Shown in pieces: positions 32,955-45,100 of a DNA stretch of 64,000 nt; position 1 is the stretch's first letter; every line of letters starts with the position of its first letter. The notes under the pieces were generated by a model, which did no database searches, was not told the origin of the DNA, and was given only the letters and a program-made list of their open reading frames with translations. Location: positions 12,690,582-12,754,581 of the forward strand of contig JAXIVH010000008.1 of assembly GCA_036785325.1 (NCBI GenBank), given 5' to 3'. The position numbers and the translations under genes were made by a program. The DNA comes from Urophycis tenuis (taxonomy: Eukaryota; Chordata; Actinopteri; Gadiformes; Phycidae).

Positions 32955-32985
32955 AACTTGTAAATGACGACATCATTTACAAGTT
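32955..32985. repeat. Perfect 13-bp hairpin
   Basis: AACTTGTAAATGA, loop CGACA, then TCATTTACAAGTT. Isolated in the ncoa3-zmynd8 intergenic region. Confidence 0.85.
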
Positions 32986-34655
32986 GATTTGAGCGTAGGC
33001 CTCTCGTGGTAGGCCTTCTATTTGCTGTTGAGCTTCGGCTGACACGTTCGGCAAATGAAAAAAAAACGCAGTTGAAAAGCAGGGATCACATGGCAAGCAG
33101 CCCACATTTTATGGTAATTTACAGGCAAAAAACACAAATAAGCTCGAGGTTGCCATCTACAGCATGATTTGTGAATTGATTGAGTTAGTGGTCTTCGGTG
33201 TGTTGTTTCTCATGTTGCACACTTCTCTCTGGTGACCATAGGACAAACGGTGTAAAATATATATGCACTATTTCTAAATTGTAGTGTCTAACTTCACAAT
33301 ATGTGTATTGAAATATCAGTTCTACCAGTTCTGAGTAACAACATAGGCTGAGGCAAACTTTATATACCAGAATTAGATGTTAGAATTAGGTCTTAACTAT
33401 TAGCTAACTATTTAGGGCTACTGTATGTAGCCTACTGCAAAATGTACACCTTAACAATTATATACACAGGAACTAAAACTATAACTGGACCTGGGTTAAA
33501 ATACAAATGACACTGGAGAAAACGATTTAAGATTTTTTTTTTTTTTGGCATTCTGTTTTATAATGGGGTCCAAGTATAAAGAATAAATTAATTATACTCC
33601 TCTCAGCTTTAGCTAGTCTCTGTTAAGTATCCCCCATGCAGTACTACGATTATGGCACAAAGGGGCGCTTCTTTATTTCAGACTATAAGCACAATTCTAA
33701 GTAGGTTAATGTTAGGTTTCCAGTTTGCTCACCCACAGGACCGTGCACATTACATTACATTATATAAGCAACTAATACAACATGCAGGTATTTCATGAAA
33801 TATGTTTTCATTTGAGTCAACCCTTAATTCCTGCAGTGTATTTGTCTGCTAAATATATGTCGATATAACATAAGAGATAGTCTAGACATCAGTCTTTAAC
33901 CTGTATTTATTGAGGTAAAAGTCAATGGTTACTTCCTTCTGTTTAGGCTTCAGCAGAATCGCTAAGTTATTAATTCATGGAAAACAATGAAGTCAATGAG
34001 ATTGCAAAATGAGAAGATGAGAGGTTAAACTAATTGGCAATAATCTAAAATATTAACCAGACATGATAACTATTTCATATTCCTTCTGACTCTTAGGCAA
34101 TAGACCGACTTTGAGCCTACTTGCTTGGGCCCGTATTTGTATAACAGGTTTTTTTCTTCTTACTTCCTGTCAGGGACAGTTTAACATTTGGGTGTGATCT
34201 AGAGAGACAAAGGTTTCTATGAGCGTGTAGGCCTCAGGCCTGTCCATATGCACACATGTAATACTTCTCCTTTAGATGAGAATACGTGTGACATAACATA
34301 ACCAGTTGAAGAGTTCTTAACAGCTGTGGGATGCGTTCTTGACAGCCAGTTAATGTGTGTTTTGGCTGTGTGTTTTTAGTGTTTTGATTCAGGCCTTGAG
34401 CCTCTCATTCCTCTTACAGCGTTTCAGACTGCCGATGTGCTAAACAATAGCGAGGCAGCCAGGAAGTGCAGTGGCCAATCAGCAGCCACCTTTCATTTCC
34501 CTCCACAACAGTGGCCACTCCTAGCAGGCCTTTTACGAGTGCAGTAGATCAGACAGCTCTGAGAGCCGAGGCTGTGCTCTGAGCAGGGTGAGGGCTGACA
34601 AGGCTGTCCTCCATGTTTTAATAAGCATTGATAGATCACACAGAGTTTGTTAGCC

Positions 34656-34669
34656 ATGCATCCACAGAG
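34656..34669 (+). CDS. zmynd8: zmynd8 first coding micro-segment (MHPQ-)
   Basis: ATGCATCCACAGAG followed by a GTAAGC donor codes Met-His-Pro-Gln plus two bases. Spliced to 38888 it completes Ser and reads on as VSEEEGKNDTVEGMEISTRSK, matching the human long-isoform start MHPQS...EGMDISTRSK. This fixes the otherwise easily missed first coding exon, 4.2 kb upstream of the next. The upstream sequence to about 34540 is presumed 5' UTR. Confidence 0.85.
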
Positions 34670-36715
34670 GTAAGCATGATTTTCCTTCTTTCACTACTCT
34701 ATTGACGTGGCACCAGCCAATGTATGAGATTCATGTCACTGAGTCATGCAGGTTCGTCTTGACATACATGGGAGAGGGAGACTGTCTGCCTGGCACCTCA
34801 CATACAGAGTGGAGCCCGGAAGGAGAACAGAGCACAGCAGTCATGAGACAAGATGACTTCCCGGAAACAGGAGGAGATATAACGGATGATGAATATTGAC
34901 TTGAGGAATACAGTTTCCTCTGATGGACTTGTGGCTAGGATTGCGACGTGAGGGGCGAGAGATCCAAGCTGGCTGACCTGGCCTCTCAAAATGGCAGGCC
35001 TATCTGAGGAGGTCTTCACCAGCAGGAGGAGAGAGTGGGGAGCTGATATTTGGGGAGAGAACCAGCGCTGCTATTAACAGATGGTAAACTGACACAGCAA
35101 GAATTGGGCTGCAGCACAGGCTGTGAGATGTGTGGCCTAGCTGGGAAGACTTTGAGTCGTCCTTTTTCCTCCCTCATTGTTTTATCTACTCCACAGTACT
35201 CCTTACCGCCACATCCATTTTTGACAACCATAAGAAAACCATAAGACCCACACTGGGAAGGCATAGTCCTGGGAACTCGAGAGTCTACTGCTCCCTAAAG
35301 TCAAGGGATGGTGTTTGTGTTCTAATCCAGTCTATTGATTCCCGGGTTATAGAGAAGTTGAATGGGCCCGATGGTGCGCTCGGTGGGAGTTCTGTGTGCA
35401 GTAGCCATTTCAGAGAGCTTCCCCTTTCTGTCCCTCATGCTCGAAGGATTCTGGGTATTGGGATGCCAGAGAACAGTGAACGATAGGGAACATTTAGGAA
35501 AGTCCATCTCAACAGTAGCAGGAACTCTAGTTTGAACCTTGGACTAGGTGTAACTGCACCCCATAAACTTGACACATCAACCGACTGGTTGAGAAAGTCA
35601 GTGTTGTCATGAATCCCTGCTGCATGTCTTATTTGTACATCCTGATTGGACAATTGCCTGTTGACATAGAAACTATCTTAGCCTAGATCAGGGGGCCGTT
35701 GGCCTGGATATAATGGCTGCCATTGAATTTTGCCTCACCGCAGTCCGGCAACATCCTGCATTTATTTAAACCTGAAAAATCTTTTCAGAGCCGGCGGCTT
35801 TTTGTGAATGGATAGTTTTGGTAATGCCTCTAATCCTTTCATTCCAGGCTGGCGTAAGGATTTAGTTTTGCGTACTTGGATCAACGTTTGTCTGTCACAG
35901 AGTCCTCACTTTAGCTAGTCCTTATGGTTAAATTATTCAACGATGAACCTTGTTCATGCCCCATGCTTCCTGGTGACCTCCATGGCCCTACATTTCCCCC
36001 CTGGCCTGCGTGTGGTTCAGCACCTGGTTTAAATGTGTGCCATTGATTAAAGGAGAGGTAGCTACCGGTTTGGACATTCACTCTGTGAACTTTGTGGTTA
36101 TATGAATATCGCCGCAAACCATGCATAGTATTATATATTATGTTTGTGTAAGTGACGAGCAGGGGAATGGGTACTTCAGGCCATATATCCTGACATTGCT
36201 TGAATCAGTCTCAAATGATGATTACAGTATCCCAGTTTAAGTATTACAGTGTCCAGAAATACTACCCAGAAACAATGGTAATGAATGGTAATAAATAATT
36301 TGATACAAAGACTGACACTGAGGGTTTGTGTTATCTTAGATGTTGTCTGATGTAGTTCAATCTCAAGTTGGTGCATCGACATCATGAGGGCATTGGGAAG
36401 GCAGTGAGAAAGGATTCTTGGCAGCCGCCTGTGTGCTTTGGACTAGTAGGGCCCCGTGACATTTTCTGTCTCATTGTTAAGGCCATCGCTCTGTTCCAGC
36501 AGGCTAGTCCTCTGGTTAGCTGTATGTGTTGCCTACAGCAGTCCACTGAAGCGCACACATCTACTGCCTGTAGTGTGCACAGCAGGCAGAGAGAGAAGGA
36601 GAGGGAGAGAGAGAGAGGGAGAGAGAGAGAGAGGGAGAGAGAGAGAGGGAGAGAGAGAGAGGGAGAGGGGGAGAGAGAGAGATAGAGAGAGAGAGAGTCT
36701 TCAAAATGGACGCCT

Positions 36716-36750
<35 letters not shown>

Positions 36751-39700
36751 GCACACACACACACATATGCACACACCCACACATACTGTCTTAGAGCACA
36801 GCCAGGGAGGGAATCCGATCTGCACTCTGTCAAGGCTGTGGAACAGGATCCTCCATATTTGATAAAAGACACAGCCGCCACTGTGGTCCATATGGGTTGT
36901 AGGGCAGCAAGGGACTTGGATATTTCAGGGAGGTTTTAGCGTTTACCGAGGAGCAGTCCTCTCTGCATTGCAGCATTGTGGCTGAGGAGAGAGTGGGGAG
37001 CAGAGAGTCTGTGCCTGGCACACTGAGCCCATCGCCCAATCAGGTACCTCCGTGTGGTGCTCAAACCAATCGGCAGCTCAGAGCTGAGGTTAAAGATTGA
37101 CAATCGCAGCAGAGAGCAGCGAGGAGAGAAGGCCCCTCTGGGAAACCAGGACCTAACGTTTGCCTCATTCTTCAACGGCCTGAATAATCACAACTGCTAA
37201 TAATACTGCTAATAACAATCAGAGAGTCTAATGACACAGGCTGAAGAATCTGTGTGTGAGTAAAGATTTAAAAGGTAGGCTGTTATTTCCTACATTTAAC
37301 TGTGGATGCTGATGTCACTTGTGGTTGTGGAGACTGATATTGAATTTGCCTACAATATGATTAATCAATTCTCTGCATTTTAATGTTTTTCCCCTGGTGA
37401 AGGGGCTGTATCAGTGTCGTTGTCATATCTTAACCCTGGTGTTAGTCACATGAGAGCTGTGCTGAGGAAGACGTCTGGGCACATGCAGGACAGCCAGGTC
37501 TGTAGGAGAAGAGGAGGCCGTGAAGGCAGTCCCGCTCTCCGCCGTCTCTGCAGAGCTAGCGTTCCCTACGCCTATCATTTTTTCTTCTCAGTGATGGAGG
37601 GATAAAAGGAGGAGGAGGCGGTGGAGGAGGAGGGGAAGGAAAAGGCAGACAAACAGAGTAAAGGCGGCGCGGTTTCGCATCCTCCGCTCGTTGTGGGGGG
37701 TTTTTTTTCCCTCTCAATCTGCACATTCACGCCCAGGAGATGAATGAATGGTCTCCCTCTCGACTCTCGTCCATTCCACAGCCACACAGGGAGAGAGGAG
37801 GGGGGCGGCGTGCGGTGGGGGAACAGGGCAGTAATCAGGGATCAACTCCTGGGGTACCTGGAGACCCGCACAATTCACGGCGGGCTGATGCAGGGCGGTG
37901 TTTGTGTGGACGGCTTCTCCGGACATATCCCAGGAACTGCACTTTGTGGTCACCCGGGCTCTGGATGTGTTATAGAATATGAGATATGCCCGCAGCTCGA
38001 TCACATGACTATGACGAGTCTGTTGTTCGCCTCATATGAATGTTGTTATCCTTCATCCTATCCTTCTGTTTCTTTCCTTCACACATTGAGCAAAGGACCC
38101 TCTGAATGCAGCAAATAAAGGCCTAGTGCAGGATGAGACCAGAGGTTCCACTGGAATATCCCATTGCTTCAATGTTATTTTCCTAAATATTTCTTTCAAT
38201 TCCAGAGCTACCAAAGGGTGACAGATTGTTGCTCCTTTAGTCTGCTGCACATGGCGAAACAGTAGATCAAGTGTATCACCAGTTACATTGACAAGACGAA
38301 TGTGTCCGTGCACCACGGTCAGATGTAGATGCATGTTTCCAATGTGCTGGGGGATCATGTGGTTATATGCATTTGGTGACACACTCTCAATATGCTTTTG
38401 GTGATTGGATCTTAATGGGTGTTCACCTTTTATTTGTAGCTTTCTACGAAATTATGAAACTAAAGGTTAACACTATAAAGAGGTCTTTTTCTACCAGACA
38501 AAATGATGGATGCATTACCTTTCTCCAGCTATCATCAGATTTAGTAGATGTTGGGGGTTTCATCCTCCTTTATTTCTGACCTTTGACCTTAGCCCTAGCC
38601 TTTGTTTGTATTAATGTTATATTTGTGTATATCATAAATGTGGTATATTTTAACAATATGAACAATAACCACTGTAATTGCAGTGGTATTATCATTGGTG
38701 TTGCATTTGAACCATAATAATAGTGATAACAAACCTGTGAGCCTACAGTACCTATAAGCTGACAGTACCTATAGCAATACCAGACCTAGAGCGGTCCTGA
38801 GCGTGAATAAAGCTCTGTTGAAAGTCCTAGTGGTGGATGAAGGTTTGACGGTGCCTCTCTCTTCTCTCTTCTCGTTGTGTGTGCCAGTGTGTCTGAGGAG
38901 GAGGGGAAGAATGACACTGTAGAGGGAATGGAGATCTCAACGCGATCCAAAGGTAAGAGGACACCGCGCACGTACGACTGTTTTTAGAGTGCACGGCGGT
39001 GCTATTTCTGTACATGACGGCATCGCGGAGAAGCCGTCGTGATGTCGAGCGACAGTGTGCTTCGGTTCTGGCTTCATGGCAACGTGGACTATGTGTTTTG
39101 TGTGTGCTTACAGTATGTATGTGTGTGTGTGATGCAAAAGAAAGATGGAGGCTCCAGCTTTTACTCTGTATATATATACGGCAAAAGAGGCTATATATAC
39201 AGTATAAATACATATACAGATATATGTGTATATACATATATATATATACTGTATATATATATAGCCTCTGTTACCATGGTTACTTCTCATAACCATCTAC
39301 ACACACAATGAAGCTGTCGTGCTCTGGTCTAGGGCTGATGACTCTGAATCAGGACGGCTGTCGTCCATCATCCGGCTTTCACATTGACACAACCTTTTTC
39401 CCCTCTGTCAGCAGGTTCAGACGCGGGGCCTGTTGTGGAGCGCGTTGCCCAGAAACGCAAGGTGCCAAGCCCCTCCCAGTCGTCCAATGGCCACCTGTCA
39501 GCCGAGACGAACCCGAGCCCCTCCAAGAAGAAGAGGAAACCAGGGTCGGTGGGCGGTAGCAAAGACCAGGTAGGGCATCCGCCCACCACTCCTTCAGTGC
39601 TGTATGTATGGTAGTGGTCAGCCGAAAGGTGCTGGTTAGAGCCGTAGTGTGCAGCCTACCTGTGTGAACAAGATGCCTAACCCGCTCCCTACTCCGTATT

Positions 39701-41172
39701 GGCATACATCTAAAATGTCTCTAAGTCACTTTGGCTAAAGTTAATAGTATGGATTGACAGTTAATAGTTTCTCCTAAGATATGTGTTTTCATGATGAATA
39801 AATAGAAGCGTATTTATCCATTGATGAATTGGTATTGGTGTGTACCAAAACAGAGACATGGAATCTCATACCGCTCTCAATAATACAGGTAATATGACGT
39901 AGCAGTCAATATGCCGACCGTCAACCGTGTCATGGGCTGCCATCCAAATCTTGCTTTGTTCTTTATTTTCTAATGCTTGCCCGTTCTGCAAGCTGTGAAC
40001 GTCATGACCGCGGACCCCCCACCCACCAAGTGTTCTGTGTTGTCTCTCTTGCGCCCCCCCCCCCACAACACTGCAGTCGGAGCTGCGACACGGACCCTTC
40101 TACTACGCCAAGCAGCCGGCACTCAACACAGACCCCGTGGACGTGGCACCGCAGGACGGCAGGAATGACTTCTACTGCTGGCTGTGCCACCGCGAGGGCC
40201 AGGTGCTCTGTTGCGAGCTGTGCCCCCGGGTGTACCACGCCAAGTGCCTCAAGCTGCCCGCCGAGCCCGAGGGAGATTGGTTCTGCCCCGAGTGTGAGGT
40301 ATTACTCACCACCCGAGGGGGATATCTGAATGAGTAATCCTCCCCCCCCGGGGGTTGACTTGTGATTAAACTAAAAGTTATTTTGGTTGGTGCGCATTCA
40401 GGCCCATGTGCAGTCAGTTCCTCAAAGAAATTCCGTTAACTGATCAGAAAGTGAAGATTTTGTAACCTTCATCTTCTTCTTCTTCTCCTTCTTTCTTTCT
40501 CGTGTGTTCCAGAAAATAACGGTTGCCGAGTGTATAGAGACTCAGAGCAAAGCCATGACGATGCTGACCATAGACCAGCTATCGTTTCTGCTCAAGTTTG
40601 CCCTGCAGAAGATGAAGCAGCCCGGTGTAAGTTCCCTCCTCAGCTCCCCGGAGGGAGGGCGGGGGGGGGGGGGTTCAACCGTACCCACGTCTGGGGCCGC
40701 TCTTAACACTCCTAGGCTACACGCGCTTGCTATTTTATTTCTGCTTTCCCGAATGTACCCAGGTTACCGCACAAATGCTGTATTGCTTGTCATTTGGACG
40801 ATGATTCCTAATATGCTTCGCAAACACGCATCAAAGGGTTACAACATTACAACATGTTTTTAAATTTTTTTTTGGTTTGGCTTTTCAAATGTCTTGTTTT
40901 TTTGTTTTGTGCATGTTAATATTGGAACATTGATTTGCATGTTGGCTATGATAAACCTTTGATAACGCCACTAAAACCGCCACCACTATCACGATGCTAC
41001 AGACATGGTGTGGTGGTTGGTGGTGGGATACAGCTGCCCCTCTCACTCTCTTTCAGGACCACCCTCGCTTGTCATCTCACCCCCCCCATGCAGCTTCCAC
41101 GCAGAGAAAGACTTTTAATTGGGTAATCCATCACACCACTAACAAGACCCCATCCTTATTCCTGCCTCTGCT

Positions 41173-41236
<64 letters not shown>

Positions 41237-42064
41237 CCTATCATATTCTTTCTCTCGCTCTCTCTCTCTTCTGCTCCAAGTGGCTTTTTCTAGAGCTGCA
41301 TGGTGGTAGTATGTCTCTGTGGTTAGTTTTACGTTAGTTTTAAGTTCACGGCTGTTGTCCCCTGCTGCGGTTAAACAAAATGTTTGTTTTTCAATTTCTC
41401 CTACCGGGGACAGACCGAACCCTTCCAGAAACCCGTATCTCTGGAACAGCATCCAGATTATGCCGAGTATATTTTTCACCCGATGGATCTTTGCACATTA
41501 GAGAAGGTAAAACACAAGTCTTATGCCTCTAGCGGTTTTAAAAGTAACAATATTTATTGACCCATGAATACATTTCCAATCAGGCTTTTTCTTCTTCTTT
41601 GTGCTTAAGAATATAAAAAAGAAAATGTATGGATGTACAGAGGCCTTCTTGGCAGATGCCAAATGGATTTTGCACAACTGCATAATATACAACGGAGGTA
41701 AGATGAATTTCTCTGCTTGTTTGGGATCATTTCATTATTCTTTGTGACTAACGGGATGATCTCCTGTCTCTAGGCAATCACAAACTCACCGCAACGGCTA
41801 AAGTAATAGTAAAAATCTGTGAACACGAAGTAAGCATATATATAATCTGGGAAATACGAATGAAGATGGCATCTTCAGCTACTTGAATGAGTGAATCCTT
41901 TGGTTATTGGCTTGCAGATGAACGAGATTGAAGTTTGTCCTGAGTGCTATTTGTCAGCGTGCCAAAAGAGAGACAATTGGTTCTGTGAGCCATGTGTAAG
42001 TCCAACTGCTTTTTTTTCCTTCCTTCCTCAAATAACTACTGAGTTTCTTTATTACTTGACGCTG

Positions 42065-42103
<39 letters not shown>

Positions 42104-45100
42104 AGTAACCCTCACCCTCTTGTCTGGGCTAAACTGAAAGGGTTTCCGTTTTGGCCCGCCAAAGCTTTACGAGACAAAGACGGACAAGTGGACGCCCGCT
42201 TTTTCGGACAGCATGACAGGTATCGGCCACTGTCATGCTTTGATTGCCTTGGCTTGAAAGGCCTGTATGTTTACGTTTCCTGGTTTTGGGGTGCTAAACA
42301 GGAGAGGTCATGCTTTGAATCCCTTCTCCTCTAGGGCGTGGGTCCCTTTGAACAATTGCTACCTCATGTCAAAAGAGATTCCTTTTTCTGTGAAAAAGAC
42401 CAAGAGCATCTTCAACAGCGCCATGCAAGAGATGGAGGTCTACGTGGAGAACATGAAGAAAAAGATGGGGGTTTTCAACTACGCGCCCTTCCGGACGCCC
42501 TATACCCCTGACAACAACTTCCAGATGCTGCTGGATCCCTCCAACCCGTCATCCAGCTCGGTCAAACCCGAGAAACAGGAGAAGATCAAGATGAACTTTG
42601 ACATGACCGTGTCTTCCAAGGCTTCTCTGGTCAGGAGTCTAGTGTCAGGCCCGGGTTTGGCTGGAGGCCCGGCGGCCCGGAGGATCTCCGTCAGTGACCT
42701 GCCTCGCTCTCCCATGAGCACCAACTCCTCCCACACGTGCTCTGATGGTGAGCAGGAGTCGGCCGACAAGCCCCAGACTAAAGGCCCAAGCAGCCAGTGT
42801 AGCCCGGGGGAAGAGTCCACGGACTGCACAGGTATCTCCTAATGTGTGCTTTGGCACTAGAGCAGGCGTGGGATTCAGCTGATGGTGCTTTTGCATTATG
42901 ATTTTGAATATTTTGTATACATTTTTCATAGCGTCTTCGGCGTACACGCGACCCACTCCCATAAGCTCTTCCTCAGACCCTGCCAAACCTTTCCATTCCC
43001 CAGCTCCTGGACCCCCGCATGTTGCGAAGCAGGAGAAGACTCTCCCCACAGCAAGCATTCTGAACCTCAACCTAGGTGAGCCACTGAGTTACACTGGTTT
43101 ACTCCTTGCTCAAGGAAAACCACAACACAAACATATTGTTAATATTGACGTTTGCTGGTCTTGATGCTCTTGTTGTTGTTGTTGTTGTTTGTGTTTGGAA
43201 AAGACCGCAGCAAAGCAGAGATGGACCTGAAGGAGTTGAGCGAGACCGTTCAGCAGAGGCAGGGGGCAGCTTCGGTTCTGACCTCACCAAAGAGACAGAT
43301 TAAGAGCCGTTTTCAGCTCAACTTGGATAAAACCATTGAAAGTTGCAAAGCACAGCTGGGTGAGTGTATGGTTGGTGGCACTGAAGAAAATAATACAGGC
43401 TATTATTTAACTAAATTGGGGTGAATTACAATAAAAAAAAAAACGACTAAAGCTGGTTTTCTGATTTGTATTATTAGATTGTTGTATAATTTTTACTCTG
43501 CACTCTTATGAGTTTGTTGTGGAAAACTGGTCATCTATTTTTCTCTTTCCATGTTCTGATTGTACTCTGCTTCACTCACCTGGGTGCAGGTCGGATAGTC
43601 ATCTCACTTTAGCCTTTTGCTTTCCGAAAGGTATCGACGAGATCTCTGACGACGTGTACAAGGGCGTGGAGCACAGCGACTCGGAGGAATCAGACAAATC
43701 CGACTCCAGCGACAGCGAAGATGCCAGCGATGAGGAGCGCAAGCCGAAGGACGGTGCGGATGCTGCGGCCGGTGACCAGAACCCCAAGGAGCCCTCCTTG
43801 TCCAAAGCCCCGGCGCCCTCGTCCCCCAGCAGCAAAGACACGGAGAGCAGTCCTGAAAACACAGCAGGATCCAAACCTGCCTCTGACAGTTCCAGTCCCA
43901 CGGCACCAGAGGACCCGGTGAAAGACGGACCAAGCGCAGACGGTGATAAGAAGAGCCTGGACGGGACAAAGGCCTCCGCGGCGTCCCCCGTGTCCCGGGA
44001 GAAGCCCCAGTTGAAAGAGGCAGTGCAGAGATCCATCCCGGTCGAGGACTCGGACTCTGAGAGGGAGTTGGTCATCGACCTGGGAGAGGAACAGGCCGGG
44101 AACGAGAAAAAGAGAGCCAGAAAGGACAACGCGTCGGCTAAGTCCGCTGCAAAGGTAGAAGGTAAGAGTTGCCATTTCAATCACGTTTATGTCTGAGATC
44201 AAGTCAAGTCAAGTCAACTTTATTGTCAGTTTCACAGTTTCACAAATGTACAGGACATACACAAAAACCGAAATGCCGTTTCCCTCGATCCCTGGTGCGA
44301 GACACGCATGCAAAATATAAATATATAAAATAAGAATACAAAATACAAAATAACAGAGTAGCGAATATATACAAACAATATAAACAGTATAAACAGTATG
44401 AGGTGTAAGGTGCAGTATATACAGTATGAGCAGTATGGACAGTAGATAAAACCGAGATAAAACATTGTGTAGACGTCGCTAGTCGTCTCAGCTGTTCCTT
44501 CACAACACACGTTTCCATGACATAGCTGATATGTCCCCCCCCCCCCCCCCCCCCGGCCTCTCCATGTAGGCAAAGTCCCACCCCCGCCGGTCGCCCTTGC
44601 CCAGAGCCCCGCTGCTCCGTCTACCTCCTCCAGCGCCGCCTCCCAGTCTTCCCCGGTGGCCATCCCGGTGACCATGGTCCCCATGCCGGCCACCTCCCCC
44701 GTGGTCATCAGCGCGGCCACGTTATCCACCGCCACGCTGTCGGCGGTGCCGCCCGCCGCCCCGGCCACGCCCGCGCTGAAGAAGCAGCGGCCCCTGCTTC
44801 CCAGAGAGACGGTGCCGGTGGTGCAGAGGGCGGTGGTGTGGAACCCCACCACCAAGTTCCAGACCTCCTCGCAGAAGTGGCACATGCAGAAGATCCAGCG
44901 GCAGCAGCTGAACCAGCAGCCCGCCGCCGCCGCCGACTCCACGCAGCCGCAGGCCGTCTCGCCGGGGCCCGGCCCGGCACAGACGCCTCCGGCCCAGAGC
45001 CAGGCCACCACGGCCAGCGCCGCCCCGGCGCTGACATCGACGCAGCCGGCGCAAAGCACACGCTACCAAACCAGGCAGGCCGTCAAAGGTACACGCCATG

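Noticed and set aside
36368..36794. Glu/Arg-rich frames in the GA repeat of zmynd8 intron 1
   Set aside because: Repeat-derived composition only.
42832..42842. zmynd8 stopping after exon 42335-42831 (read-through GIS stop)
   Set aside because: The donor GTATCT and the in-phase next exon (SSAYTRPTPISSSS onward to the conserved MYND) show it continues.
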